A DNA stretch of 64,000 bases from Stutzerimonas degradans (GTDB lineage Bacteria; Pseudomonadota; Gammaproteobacteria; Pseudomonadales; Pseudomonadaceae). The DNA lies in contig NZ_JAMOHV010000002.1 in NCBI RefSeq assembly GCF_024448505.1, forward strand, positions 124,001 to 188,000. The letters run 5' to 3'. Made by a program: the position numbers and the translations under genes. The notes below the pieces were generated by a model, which did not search any database, had not been told where the DNA came from, and saw only the letters and a list, made by a program, of their open reading frames with translations. This document shows positions 48,009 through 56,852 of the stretch, piece by piece (the first letter of the stretch is position 1; every line of letters starts with the position of its first letter).

Positions 48009-48583
48009 CAGTGCACCTGCCGCAGGCGGTTCAGGCGCAGCGCCGAGACGATGCCGACGTGCAGCACCAGCGCGGTGCCGACGTAGAACGCCAGGTTGCC
48101 CAGATGCCGCGGCACGTACTCGGCGATGCGCGGCAGGAAGCCGGCCAGCGTCGGCTCGGGGTAACGTCCGGAGAAGAAGTAAAAACCGCCGCCGGAGAGC
48201 AGGTAGGCAACGAAGGCCGCCACCATCAGCGTCGGCACCAGCAGCGCGAGGCTGCGCAGGTCGCCGCGCTGCCAGCCGGCGAACAGCCGCCCGGCCAGCC
48301 ACAGGCTGCCGTAGGCCGGCACCAGCGCCCAGTAGGCGGGCGACAGGCACCAGTCGCTGATGGTGCCGCTGGCCAGGGAGGCGAAGTCCAGCACGGAGGC
48401 TTCGGCGAACAACAGCGCGAACATCGCGCGCGGGCGCAGGTAGAAGCCGGCGAGGAAGAAGATCGACCAGCTGGCGCTGGGCAGGTTCTCGACGCTGGCG
48501 AAGTGCTGGCCGCGGGTCATGGCCAGCAGCAGGATCAGCGCGACGCCGATTGCCAGTTGAGCGCGGGTGGAAAGGACGTGCAT
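48008..48583 (-). CDS. BtuM-like cobalamin transporter (solitary ECF S-component fold)
   Basis: The 191-aa inner-membrane protein has about six hydrophobic segments. The N-terminal TRGQHFASVENLPSASWSIFFLAGFYLRP and the single mid-protein Cys79 in SDWCLSPAYW fit the BtuM family as I remember it. In the Thiobacillus BtuM, a cysteine at position 80 binds the cobalt and supports decyanation. Position between btuB and cobO, downstream of the cobalamin riboswitch, points to B12 movement across the inner membrane. GAGGAG precedes ATG 48581-48583. The family call is from memory of motif and context, so moderate. Confidence 0.65.
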   Translation of the reverse strand: MHVLSTRAQLAIGVALILLLAMTRGQHFASVENLPSASWSIFFLAGFYLRPRAMFALLFAEASVLDFASLASGTISDWCLSPAYWALVPAYGSLWLAGRLFAGWQRGDLRSLALLVPTLMVAAFVAYLLSGGGFYFFSGRYPEPTLAGFLPRIAEYVPRHLGNLAFYVGTALVLHVGIVSALRLNRLRQVH

Positions 48584-48606
48584 GCGGTGCTCCTCGGGTG
48601 GGGGGT

Positions 48607-50469
48607 TCAGATCGCCTGGTAGCGGACGGTGAAGTACACCGCGCGGCCGGGCTGTTCGTAGGTCTGGGTGGTTTCGTAGTCGCGGTCGAACAGGTTCGCC
48701 AGCTTGAACTGCAGGCGCCAGGCGTCGTCGACGCGGTATTCGCTGCGCAGGTCCACCAGCGCGTAGCCGGGCATGCGCGTGTCGTCGGCGTTGCTGGCCT
48801 TGTCGAAGCGCTCGCTGGACGCATACAGCGAGGCGCCCAGGCCGATGGCGCCGAACTGGCGATCGACATCGAGGTTGAACTGGCGCTTGGCGCGGCGCTG
48901 CAGCAGGTGACCATGGTTGGCCTTGCTGCGGTCCTGCGGGTCCATGACGGTCAGGTTGGCGGCCACCTCCCAGCCAGCCAGCACCGTGGCGACGCTGGTC
49001 TCGATGCCGCGGATGCGCGCCACGTCGACGTTCTCCGGGCGCATGGGACTGGTGCCGGCCCAGACAATCAGGTCCTCGATCTGGTTTTCGTAGGCGTTGA
49101 CGCTCCACTCGCCCCAGCCGTGGTTGCCGCGGATGCCCAGCTCGTAGCTTTGCGACTCCTCCGGCTTGACGTCCGGGTTGCCGGTGGTAAAGGCGCTGGC
49201 CGGGTAGTACAGATCGTTGAAAGTCGGCGCGCGGTAGGCGGTGCCGTAGGCAGCGGTGAGCGTCAGCGCCTCGCTCAGCTCGAAGCTGTAGCCGAGGCTG
49301 CCGGTATCGTGGGAGCCGAAGAACTCGTCCTTGTCGCGGCGCAGGCCGGCCTGCACGCCGTGCCGGCCGAAGGCAGCCTGATACTGGACGAAGTAGCCGC
49401 GGTTGTAGCGGCTGTCCTCGGCGTAGGCGTCGCTGCTGTCGATGCGGTCCTGCTGGTAGTCCATGCCGAGGCTCAGCACCTGCGCCTCGCCGACATGGAA
49501 ATCGTTTTGCCAGCTCAGGCTGTCGCGGCGGGTATCGAAGCGCGAGTAGAAAGCGCCATCCTGGAAGTTGTCGCTCAGGTCCTCGCTGTGCCCGGCCTGC
49601 AGGGTGACGTCCCAGAAGGTCAGCGGCGAAAAGCGCGCGCGGCCGCTGAGTGCCTGCAGGGAGCCGTCGCTGTAGGCATCGCGGCCGCTGGTGCCGCGCG
49701 TCGAGCGGGTGTCGAAGTCGCTGTGGTTCTCACTCTGCAGCCAGCTGCCGTCGAGCTCCAGGCCGTTGGCGAAGCGATAGCCAGCGCGCAGCTGCGCGGA
49801 CAGCTCGCGGTAGCCGTCGGCGTCCGGCTCGTAGGCGTCGGGTGCGCTGGCGCGCCAGGCACGGGCGTTGATGCCATCGGTGGACTCGCTGGCCACGCCG
49901 AGGTTGAACCAGCCGTTGCCCTGACCGCCAGACAGCCCGGCCGAGCCGCTGTAACTCGAACGCGAACCGGCGCCCGCCGAGAAGTACGGTTTGACGCCGG
50001 CGTCGCCGCCGCGGCGGGTGAAAATCTGGATCACCCCGCCCATCGCCTCCGAGCCGTACAGGCTGGAGCGCGGCCCGCGGACGATCTCGATGCGCTCGAT
50101 CTGCTCGACCGGGATGCTCTGCAGCGCAGCGCTGCCGGACGTTGCCGAGCCGACACGGATACCGTCGATCAGCACCAGCACGTGCTTGTCGCTGGTGCCA
50201 CGAATCGACACCGAGGTGCTCTTGCCGCGTCCACCATTGCTGGTGACGCTGACGCCGGCCAGGCGCTGCAGCAGCTCCGGCACGCTGCCGGCCTGCTGGC
50301 GCTCGATCTGCTCGCGGGTGATGACGCTGCTGGCCGCGATAGCCACCGGCGAGGCACCGGTCCGGCTGGCAGTAATCACCTGCTCGCCGAGCAACAGGGC
50401 GCCCTCGTGGGCCAGAGCAACGGAAGGCACGCCCAGCAGGACGGCCGCTAGGGAAAGGGAGTTGCGCAT
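48607..50469 (-). CDS. btuB: TonB-dependent vitamin B12 outer-membrane receptor BtuB
   Basis: The 620-aa protein has a signal peptide (cleavage near VALA), a TonB-box-like segment EQVITASRTG, and a plug domain (VPELLQRLAGVSVTSNGGRGKSTSVSIRGTSDKHVLVLIDGIRVG; IERIEIVRGPRSSLYGSEAMGGVIQI). A 22-strand type barrel follows. The translation ends VYFTVRYQAI, so the usual terminal aromatic residue is missing. ATG 50467-50469 is chosen because of the following signal peptide and GGAG upstream. It leads the cobalamin operon. Confidence 0.92.
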   Translation of the reverse strand: MRNSLSLAAVLLGVPSVALAHEGALLLGEQVITASRTGASPVAIAASSVITREQIERQQAGSVPELLQRLAGVSVTSNGGRGKSTSVSIRGTSDKHVLVLIDGIRVGSATSGSAALQSIPVEQIERIEIVRGPRSSLYGSEAMGGVIQIFTRRGGDAGVKPYFSAGAGSRSSYSGSAGLSGGQGNGWFNLGVASESTDGINARAWRASAPDAYEPDADGYRELSAQLRAGYRFANGLELDGSWLQSENHSDFDTRSTRGTSGRDAYSDGSLQALSGRARFSPLTFWDVTLQAGHSEDLSDNFQDGAFYSRFDTRRDSLSWQNDFHVGEAQVLSLGMDYQQDRIDSSDAYAEDSRYNRGYFVQYQAAFGRHGVQAGLRRDKDEFFGSHDTGSLGYSFELSEALTLTAAYGTAYRAPTFNDLYYPASAFTTGNPDVKPEESQSYELGIRGNHGWGEWSVNAYENQIEDLIVWAGTSPMRPENVDVARIRGIETSVATVLAGWEVAANLTVMDPQDRSKANHGHLLQRRAKRQFNLDVDRQFGAIGLGASLYASSERFDKASNADDTRMPGYALVDLRSEYRVDDAWRLQFKLANLFDRDYETTQTYEQPGRAVYFTVRYQAI

Positions 50470-50485
50470 TGGATCAGGGTTCTCC

Positions 50486-50505
50486 GTCGTGCCCACCCGC
50501 ACGAC
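50486..50505 (-). promoter_or_regulatory. hairpin adjoining the btuB ribosome-binding site
   Basis: On the minus strand GTCGTGC-GGGTGG-GCACGAC (7-bp stem, 6-nt loop) is directly followed by GGAGA and, 12 nt later, the btuB ATG. It may take part in the riboswitch expression platform by exposing or hiding the ribosome site. Confidence 0.5.
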
Positions 50506-50600
50506 CAAAAGTCGCTGGAGACAGACGGCAGAACCCGCAGAAGGAGGCACCGGAAGGTACGCACCCGCTCAGCGCCCGCCGCACTGTCAGTGAAATGCGA

Positions 50601-50785
50601 CAGGCCGGTCTCCGGGCTTGCGAGCGGATGCCTGGCATCCCGAAACCGCGCCTTCCCGTGCGTGAGCACAGTGGCCGTTGCGGTTTCTCGACTCGCCTAC
50701 CGTTGCGGGGGCAGCGCCGGAATCGTCATTGCGACTGGACCGGCTTCCCTGTTTCACCTCCTGACCAAGTCAGGGGGCACCTGAA
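50601..50785 (-). promoter_or_regulatory. cobalamin (B12) riboswitch
   Basis: On the minus strand, hallmark pieces occur in the right order: GGTGAAACAGGGAAGCCGGT, then GCGCTGCCCCCGCAACGGTA, GCCACTG, GGGAAGGC, and the B12 box CAAGCCCGGAGACCGGCCTG (50601-50619). The aptamer lies 131 nt before the btuB start. High adenosylcobalamin is expected to shut down btuB and the downstream genes. No strong poly-U terminator is visible between aptamer and btuB, which favours translational control. Confidence 0.95.
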
Positions 50786-50951
50786 GCGAAGCGCAGGTTA
50801 GTCCAAGGCCGGAAGGGACGCAATCGCGAACATGTCGCAGTCAGCAGCAAACTCTGCTTGCAGATTGCCCGCATCGGCCTGGAACGGCGGACGGCGAACG
50901 GCTTCGAATGCCACAATGCCCTCCATTCGCCAGGACCGACGACAGCGCCCC

Positions 50952-51755
50952 ATGACCAGCATCGTGCAGATCTCCGACACCCACTTCGGCACCGAACAGC
51001 CCGCGGTGGTCGAGGCCCTCGAACAGCATGTACGCGAGCATCGCGCCGATCTGCTGGTGTTCTCCGGCGACATCACCCAGCGCGCACGCCGCGCCCAGTT
51101 CGCCGCGGCGCAGGCCATGGTGCGGCGGCTGGAGGCCGACGGCGTGGGCCGCAGCCTGGTGATCCCGGGTAATCACGACATCCCGCTGTACAACCTCGCG
51201 GCGCGCCTGTTCAGTCCCTACGGCAATTACCGTCGCTACTTCGGCGAGCAGTTGGAACCGGTGCTCGAGGACGAGCGGATGCTGGTGATCGGGCTGAACA
51301 CCACTCATCCACGGCGGCACAAGGACGGTCGCGTCACCCCGCGTCAGGTGGACGCCGTGGCGCGACGGCTGGCCGCCAGCGACCCGGCCAAGCTGCGCAT
51401 CGTGGTGGCGCATCAGCCGTTCGGCGCGATGGTGGAAAGCGACCTGCGCAACCTGCAGCACGGCGCCGCACCTGCGCTGCAATGCTGGGCCGAACACGGA
51501 CTGGATCTGGTGATGGGCGGGCACATCCACCTGCCCTACGTGCTACCGCTGTCCCGGCAGTATCCGGACCTGGCCCGGGAAATCTGGATGGTGCAGGCCG
51601 GCACCACGCTGTCGACACGCCTGCGCGGCACCTCGCCGAACTCGCTGAACCGGCTGAAGCTGCAGGCGGGAGCCGAGAAAGCGGTCTGCGTCGAACGCTG
51701 GGATTTCTCCGACGGGCGCTTCGTACCCGCTTCGCACTTCACCCTGGGCTGGTAA
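50952..51755 (+). CDS. calcineurin-like metallophosphoesterase
   Basis: The 267-aa cytoplasmic phosphodiesterase carries all five metal-binding blocks: QISDTHFG, VFSGDITQRA, PGNHDIP, VVAHQPFG and MGGHIHLPYV. The pattern resembles CpdA/3',5'-cyclic nucleotide phosphodiesterases and other class III enzymes, but substrate cannot be assigned. ATG 50952 starts MTSIVQISDTHFG directly at the first motif, which is why it is preferred over longer frames. It is divergent from btuB. Confidence 0.87.
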   Translation: MTSIVQISDTHFGTEQPAVVEALEQHVREHRADLLVFSGDITQRARRAQFAAAQAMVRRLEADGVGRSLVIPGNHDIPLYNLAARLFSPYGNYRRYFGEQLEPVLEDERMLVIGLNTTHPRRHKDGRVTPRQVDAVARRLAASDPAKLRIVVAHQPFGAMVESDLRNLQHGAAPALQCWAEHGLDLVMGGHIHLPYVLPLSRQYPDLAREIWMVQAGTTLSTRLRGTSPNSLNRLKLQAGAEKAVCVERWDFSDGRFVPASHFTLGW

Positions 51756-51761
51756 GCCGCG

Positions 51762-52280
51762 TCACGGATTGCGCGCCAGTCGCTCCTCCTCGAGGACGCG
51801 CTTGGCACCGAGATAGGTCTTGGCCCAGTAGCGGTTGCCCAGGCTATCGAGGCGGACCGTGCCGCCAGACGACGGCGCATGAACGAAGCGCCCTTCGCCG
51901 ACGTAGATAGCGGCATGACTGACGCGGCGCCCGCCATCGGTGGCGAAGAACAGCAGATCGCCGGCCTGCAGCGCGTCACGCCCGACATTGGCCGAGCGCA
52001 TGCGGCTCATCTCCACGGTGGTTCGCGGCAGCGCCACGCCCGCCGCGCCACGGTAGACGTAGCCGATCAGGCCGCTGCAATCGAAGCCGCTATCGGGTGT
52101 GTTGCCGCCGTAGCGATAAGGCGTACCGACCAGCCCGAGTGCGCTGAACAGCACATCCTCGGCCACCGGCGAGGTGCCTTGCACGGATGGCGCGGTGATT
52201 TCGGGAGTGGGCGCACGACCGGCGCAGGCAGTCAGCAGCGCGGTCAGGACAAGCAGCGAGAGGCGAGCCGGAAAGGGCAT
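51762..52280 (-). CDS. NlpC/P60 family lipoprotein endopeptidase (1)
   Basis: The 172-aa protein has a lipoprotein signal (LLTAC, Cys19) and an NlpC/P60 peptidoglycan hydrolase domain. The catalytic set is Cys68 in GFDCSGLIGYVY, His122 in SHAAIYVG and His134 in FVHAPSSGG. It probably cleaves cell-wall peptides as Spr/MepS does. It is a paralogue of the next gene upstream (52360-52977), with the same VGTPYRYGGN and ALPRTT/LPRST motifs. The two lie 79 bp apart on the same strand. Confidence 0.9.
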   Translation of the reverse strand: MPFPARLSLLVLTALLTACAGRAPTPEITAPSVQGTSPVAEDVLFSALGLVGTPYRYGGNTPDSGFDCSGLIGYVYRGAAGVALPRTTVEMSRMRSANVGRDALQAGDLLFFATDGGRRVSHAAIYVGEGRFVHAPSSGGTVRLDSLGNRYWAKTYLGAKRVLEEERLARNP

Positions 52281-52359
52281 GGCAGAGCGATCCTGGCGGT
52301 CGAAGTGTCACTCTGCCGGCACGCGGGGCGTTGCGCAACCCCACGGCAAGGTCGGTCGA

Positions 52360-52977
52360 TCAGTTATGTGCGGTGGTGTGTTCCGCCGGCGCGAGTGCCA
52401 ATACCCGCTTGGCCTCCATGTAGCTGGCCCGCCAGTACTTGTCGTCCAGGCTGTCGACCCGCACGCCGCCGCTGCGGCTGCTGGAGGAATGGATGAAGCG
52501 GTCGTCGCCGATGTAGATGCCGGCGTGGGTGACGCGGCCGCGGCCCCGGTTGTTGAAGAACACCACGTCGCCCGGTTCCAGCTCGCTGCGCTTGACCACC
52601 GGCGCGTCGAGGTTGATCAGCTCGCGGGTCGAACGCGGCAGCTCGAGCCCGGCTTCCTTGCGGAACAGGAAACCGACGAAGCCGCTGCAATCGAAGCCGG
52701 TTTTCACCGAGTTGCCGCCGTAACGATACGGCGTGCCAACCAGGGTGAAACCGCGTTCGAGGATGCTGTCGGCCAGTTGTGGCAGCTGGTAGGCGGTGTC
52801 GTCGGAAAATTCCTGCTCGCCCGGTTCGACGGTGTCGAAGTCGATGGCAGCCTGATCGAAAACCTGGCCGCTCGGGGCAGAAGTGTAGGCGGTGTCCGGC
52901 TGGGTCTGCTGACCGGCGCAGGCCGTCAGCAGGGCGATGAGTGCGAGAGGCACGAGGGGTGCGAAGCGTTTGCGCAT
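52360..52977 (-). CDS. NlpC/P60 family lipoprotein endopeptidase (2)
   Basis: The 205-aa lipoprotein (lipobox LLTAC, Cys20) has an acidic linker (residues 45-62). The NlpC/P60 domain has Cys97 in GFDCSGFVGFLF, His151 in THAGIYIG and His163 in FIHSSSSRSGG. It is a tandem duplicate of the 172-aa protein downstream and differs mainly in the longer linker. ATG 52975-52977 is chosen to place the lipoprotein signal at the N-terminus. Both probably work on the periplasmic face of the outer membrane. Confidence 0.9.
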   Translation of the reverse strand: MRKRFAPLVPLALIALLTACAGQQTQPDTAYTSAPSGQVFDQAAIDFDTVEPGEQEFSDDTAYQLPQLADSILERGFTLVGTPYRYGGNSVKTGFDCSGFVGFLFRKEAGLELPRSTRELINLDAPVVKRSELEPGDVVFFNNRGRGRVTHAGIYIGDDRFIHSSSSRSGGVRVDSLDDKYWRASYMEAKRVLALAPAEHTTAHN

Positions 52978-53124
52978 GGGCACGACCGTGTCGGGGAAAT
53001 TGAAAGTGCCGGCGACTATGCCTTCAATCGCCTCGATGCGCAAATTCAATTGCCCGAAATGTGACGAATCCGCTGCGGCAAAACGTCTGACCGCCCCTCG
53101 CCAAAAAGCCGGCCGTCAGCCGCT

Positions 53125-53143
53125 GGAAAACGCATCGTTTTCC
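53125..53143. repeat. short perfect inverted repeat between ybgE and the NlpC gene
   Basis: GGAAAACG-CAT-CGTTTTCC is an 8-bp palindrome with a 3-nt centre, 57 bp after the ybgE stop. It may mark the end of the cyd transcript or be an operator; it has no U-run. Confidence 0.4.
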
Positions 53144-53199
53144 GCCGTGGCACGCGCCGCGAATGCCTGGCAGCAGCGCTTGCACGTCCGCATCCGCGT

Positions 53200-53496
53200 T
53201 CAGCCCAGAGCGGGCGCCAGCAGAATGGAATACCCCAGCGCCAGCAACGGCCAACCAACTAGCGGCCCCAGCAGCCAGCGCCACAGCCACAAGCGCGGCA
53301 CGAAACCGACCCCATGCACGAACCCGGCGCTGACGCCCCACATCACCAGCATCAGCTGCGGATGGCTATAACCGCCCTGCCCGTCCAGCATCGCGGCCGG
53401 ATGAATCAACAGCACCAGCGCCAGCGGCGCGGCCAGCAGCAACGACAGCGTGCGACTGGCCGTCCCGTAGAGCCGTCCGGCGCCCACGTTGGTCAC
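53200..53496 (-). CDS. ybgE: cyd operon protein YbgE
   Basis: This 98-aa small membrane protein of cytochrome bd operons has two or three hydrophobic helices. The signature GGYSHPQLMLVMWGVSAGFVHGVGFVPRLWLWRW matches the YbgE family. Starts at GTG 53494-53496, overlapping the cydX stop as GTGA, so it is translated with cydX. Its function in cytochrome bd assembly or activity is not settled. Confidence 0.85.
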   Translation of the reverse strand: MTNVGAGRLYGTASRTLSLLLAAPLALVLLIHPAAMLDGQGGYSHPQLMLVMWGVSAGFVHGVGFVPRLWLWRWLLGPLVGWPLLALGYSILLAPALG

Positions 53497-53603
53497 GGCT
53501 CGGCATCCAGGTCCTGCGTGGCTTCCAGCCAGAGCGCATTGATGATGCCGAAGCTGCACGCCAGCAACACACCGAGAATCCAGGTGAAGTACCACATCGT
53601 CAT
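53493..53603 (-). CDS. cydX: cytochrome bd oxidase small subunit CydX
   Basis: The 36-aa single-helix protein MTMWYFTWILGVLLACSFGI... is a close match to CydX (E. coli MWYFxWILGTLLACxFG). It stabilises the hemes of cytochrome bd. The second ATG (53595-53597) would give the E. coli-like start MWYF, but the first ATG has the better-spaced GGGAG. It lies 42 bp after cydB and overlaps ybgE. It is too short for most gene finders. Confidence 0.92.
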   Translation of the reverse strand: MTMWYFTWILGVLLACSFGIINALWLEATQDLDAEP

Positions 53604-53645
53604 TTCTCCCAGGCGAAGCGGGCGCGACGGCCCGCTCGCGCGTTT

Positions 53646-54788
53646 TCAATATAGGCCGTGAGGGTTCGCTTCGATCGTCTTCTGATTGATCCGGCCCCAC
53701 ATGCGGATGTAGCTCCACAGCGTGTAGCAAAGGATCAGCGGCACGAAGATGCAGGCCACGACAAACATGATGCCCAGCGTCTTGCGGCTCGACACGGCGT
53801 CCCACATGGTCAGGCTCGATGCCGGATCCAGGCTCGACGGAAAGACGAAGGGAAACAGCGCGAAGCCCCCGGTGCAGATGGCTCCGACGATCATCAGGCT
53901 GGTGCCGAGGAAGCTCAGCCCGCCACTGTTGCGGCTCGCACCGAACAGCGCCAGCAGCGCCCCGAGGATGCCGGCCAGCGGCGCGATCAGCGTGATCGGA
54001 TAGCGACCGTAGTTGCCCAGCCAGCCGGCATTGTCCTGCGCCACCTGCTTGTGCAGCAGCGGATTGAGCGCCGCGCCGGGATCGGTGATCGACACCTGGG
54101 TGAAGCCCTGGATGCCCAGCGCCAGCCAAACTCCGGCGGCGACGAAGCCGAGCAGGAACACCAGCGCGCACAGGCGCGTCGCCTGGCGCGAACGCTCGCC
54201 CAGCGCGCCATCGGTGCGCAGCATCAGCCAGGCCCCGCCATGCGCGCAAAGCATGCTCAGACTGACGATGCCGCACAGCAGCGCGAAGGGATTGAGTAGC
54301 GCGAAGAACGAGCCGTGGTAGCTGGAGCGCATCAGCTCGTCGAGCTGGAACGGCAGGCCGAGGAACAGGTTGCCGAACGCCACACCGAACACCAGCGCCG
54401 GCACCGCGCCGCCGACGAACAGCGCCCAGTCCCAGGCACTGCGCCAGCGTGGATCTTCGACCTTGCTGCGGTAGTCGAAGCCCACCGGCCGGCAGAACAG
54501 TGCGAACAGCACCAGCAGCATCGCCCAGTACAACCCGGAGAATGCCACCGCATAGACCATCGGCCAGGCGGCGAATAGCGCGCCGCCGGCGGTGATGAAC
54601 CACACCTGGTTGCCATCCCAGTGCGGCGCGATGGTGTTGATCGCCGCGCGCCGCTCGTGGTCGGTCTTGCCGACGAAGGGCATCAGCGCCATGGCGCCCA
54701 TATCGAAGCCATCGGTGAGAGCGAAGCCGATCAGCAGCACGCCGATCAGCACCCACCAGACCAGCTTGAGTACTTCGTAATCGAACAT
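53646..54788 (-). CDS. cydB: cytochrome bd ubiquinol oxidase subunit II
   Basis: The 380-aa membrane protein has about eight or nine helices. The N-terminal LVWWVLIGVLLIGFALTDGFDMGAMALMPFVGKTDHERRAAINTIAPHWDGNQVWFI is the family signature. Length and the SSLDPASSLTMWDAVSSRKTLGIMF block agree with true CydB rather than the cyanide-insensitive CioB. It pairs with CydA, 10 bp upstream. Confidence 0.96.
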   Translation of the reverse strand: MFDYEVLKLVWWVLIGVLLIGFALTDGFDMGAMALMPFVGKTDHERRAAINTIAPHWDGNQVWFITAGGALFAAWPMVYAVAFSGLYWAMLLVLFALFCRPVGFDYRSKVEDPRWRSAWDWALFVGGAVPALVFGVAFGNLFLGLPFQLDELMRSSYHGSFFALLNPFALLCGIVSLSMLCAHGGAWLMLRTDGALGERSRQATRLCALVFLLGFVAAGVWLALGIQGFTQVSITDPGAALNPLLHKQVAQDNAGWLGNYGRYPITLIAPLAGILGALLALFGASRNSGGLSFLGTSLMIVGAICTGGFALFPFVFPSSLDPASSLTMWDAVSSRKTLGIMFVVACIFVPLILCYTLWSYIRMWGRINQKTIEANPHGLY

Positions 54789-54798
54789 GGTGGTTTCC

Positions 54799-56382
54799 TC
54801 AGGCGTGCGACGGGACGTGAGCCGCTGCGGCCGCGCCCTGTTCGAAATGATAACGGCCGGTGTGCAGGCTGCTCGGGCCGAGCCGCGCGAAGCGGATCAT
54901 CAGGAACATCTCCACCACCAGCAGCAGGCTGTAGAACGCTACCAGCGCGATCAACGAACCCCAGATATCCCCCGCCGCCAGCGTCGAGGTGGACAGGTGG
55001 GTCGGCAGCACCTCGGCGATCGACCAGGGCTGACGGCCATGCTCGGCGACGTACCAGCCGGTCTGCGCCGCGATCCACGGCAGCGGCAGGCTGAACAGCG
55101 CGAATTTCAGCAGCCACGGCTTGCGCTCGGCGTTGCGCTTGATCGATGCCCAGCTTGCCAGGACGAACAGCAGCAGCATCAGGAAGCCCGAGGCGACCAT
55201 CACGCGGAACGTCCAGAACAGGCTGAACACATCGGGAATGGTGTCCAGTGCGGCCAGCCTGATCTGCTCGTCGCTGGCATCCACCACGTCGGGCGTGTAC
55301 TTCTTCAGCAGCAGGCCGTAGCCCAGATCGTCCTTGACCGCGTCGAAGGCGGCCTTGGCCTGCTCCGAGGTGTCGCCGCCGCGCAGCACCTGCAGCCGCG
55401 CGTAGGCGAGCATGCCGTTGCGGATGCGCAGTTCATGCTCGGCGATCAGGTCCTTGATGCCCTTGACCTGCTCGTCCACCGAGCGGGTGGCGATCAGCCC
55501 CAGCACGTAGGGAATCTTCACCGCGTAGTCGGTGCGCTGCGCCTCCTGGTCCGGCAGGCCGAAGAGGGTGAAGCCCGCCGGCGCCGGATGGGTTTCCCAT
55601 TCGGCCTCGATGGCCGCGAGCTTGGTCTTCTGCACATCGCCGATCTCGTAGCCGGATTCATCGCCGAGGATGATCACCGAGATCGTCGACGCCAGGCCGA
55701 ATACCGCGGCGATGGCGAACGAGCGGCGGGCGAAGCCGAGGTCACGCTTCTTCAGCAGATAGAAGGAGGAGATCGCCAGCACAAAGATCGCCCCGGTGAC
55801 GTAGCCGGCCGACACGGTATGGACGAACTTGACCTGCGCCACCGGATTGAACAGCAGCGCGCCGAAGTCCACCAGTTCCATGCGCATGGTCTCGAAATTG
55901 AATTCCGAGCCGACCGGGTTCTGCATCCAGCCGTTGGCGATCAGAATCCACAGCGCCGAGAGGTTCGAGCCCAGCGCCACCAGCCAGGTCACGGCGAGGT
56001 GCTGCACCTTGGTGAGCCGATCCCAGCCGAAGAAGAACAGGCCAATGAAGGTCGATTCGAGGAAGAACGCCATCAGCCCTTCTATCGCCAGCGGCGCGCC
56101 GAAGATGTCACCGACGTAATGGCTGTAGTAGGCCCAGTTGGTGCCGAACTGAAACTCCATGGTCAGCCCGGTGGTGACGCCCAGGGCGAAGTTGATGCCG
56201 AACAGCTTGCCCCAGAACTTGACCATGTCCTGATAGACCTGCTTGCCGGTCATGACATAGACCGATTCCATGATGGCCAGCAGGAACGCCAGCCCCAGGG
56301 TCAACGGCACGAAGAGAAAGTGATACATCGCCGTCATGGCGAATTGCAGGCGTGACAGATCTACAACGCTTTCCGAGATCAT
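54799..56382 (-). CDS. cydA: cytochrome bd ubiquinol oxidase subunit I
   Basis: The 527-aa quinol oxidase subunit carries hemes b558, b595 and d. Heme ligands are visible: His21 in YHFLFVPLT, a His in [10 protein letters not shown] (about 189) and Met in [11 protein letters not shown] (about 395). The quinol-binding Q-loop is of the long type (residues about 250-390), as in E. coli CydA, whereas CIO-type oxidases have a short loop. It gives high-affinity oxygen respiration. ATG overlaps the cydP stop as ATGA. Confidence 0.97.
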   Translation of the reverse strand: MISESVVDLSRLQFAMTAMYHFLFVPLTLGLAFLLAIMESVYVMTGKQVYQDMVKFWGKLFGINFALGVTTGLTMEFQFGTNWAYYSHYVGDIFGAPLAIEGLMAFFLESTFIGLFFFGWDRLTKVQHLAVTWLVALGSNLSALWILIANGWMQNPVGSEFNFETMRMELVDFGALLFNPVAQVKFVHTVSAGYVTGAIFVLAISSFYLLKKRDLGFARRSFAIAAVFGLASTISVIILGDESGYEIGDVQKTKLAAIEAEWETHPAPAGFTLFGLPDQEAQRTDYAVKIPYVLGLIATRSVDEQVKGIKDLIAEHELRIRNGMLAYARLQVLRGGDTSEQAKAAFDAVKDDLGYGLLLKKYTPDVVDASDEQIRLAALDTIPDVFSLFWTFRVMVASGFLMLLLFVLASWASIKRNAERKPWLLKFALFSLPLPWIAAQTGWYVAEHGRQPWSIAEVLPTHLSTSTLAAGDIWGSLIALVAFYSLLLVVEMFLMIRFARLGPSSLHTGRYHFEQGAAAAAHVPSHA

Positions 56383-56558
56383 CTCGGCCCTCCCTCGGGA
56401 TTGGCATCCCGCGTATCAAGCAAATGCTCGGCGACCCGCGCCGAACCGTTCTCGGGAATGCTGGGAGCATCGAACCAGATGTTTTTTATGCTTATGAGGA
56501 TCGCGACCTTGACCAGCAGCACCAGCACGATGTCTCGCTTGAGCGATGACTTGAACAT
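56379..56558 (-). CDS. cydP: cytochrome oxidase putative small subunit CydP
   Basis: The 59-aa protein [29 protein letters not shown]... has one N-terminal membrane helix and a polar C-terminal tail. It resembles the small CydP proteins found upstream of cydA in many proteobacteria. ATG 56556-56558 has GGAGG upstream, and the stop overlaps the cydA start as ATGA, so it opens the operon cydP-cydA-cydB-cydX-ybgE. Its role is presumed structural and not shown. Confidence 0.8.
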   Translation of the reverse strand: MFKSSLKRDIVLVLLVKVAILISIKNIWFDAPSIPENGSARVAEHLLDTRDANPEGGPR

Positions 56559-56852
56559 GCGTTCCTCCCTGCTTATGCACCGACTGTCTCGATGACGGCG
56601 GGCAGCGGCACAGCCGCAAACCCAACGCGAGAGAGTCGGAAGAAGTGTCCCGCTCCGCCGGAGCCCTCACAACTGCGACGGCTTGCCTCAGCCCCCGGGT
56701 GTTGCGGCGCCTAGGCGCTTGCCGTCTCGCTTGTTCAGCGTAGCCCTTGGCGCATAACGCGCAGCGCTGCTGGCCGGCTCGGCGGGCGACGATTTCCCTG
56801 CGAGCCTCGGTTTCCGCATCGCACGGACGGCCCGCGCGGCAGACTGTCGCGC

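Larger units (their letters stand above)
50470..50951. other. divergent regulatory region between btuB and phosphoesterase genes
   Basis: The region is 482 bp. Most is the btuB leader with the riboswitch (50601-50785) and the RBS hairpin (50486-50505). The remaining 150 bp next to the phosphoesterase gene show no recognisable gene or operator. Confidence 0.6.

Noticed and set aside
56559-56852. ANR/FNR box expected before the cyd operon
   Set aside because: I found no TTGAT-N4-ATCAA-like palindrome in the 294 bp upstream of cydP, so oxygen control could not be shown.
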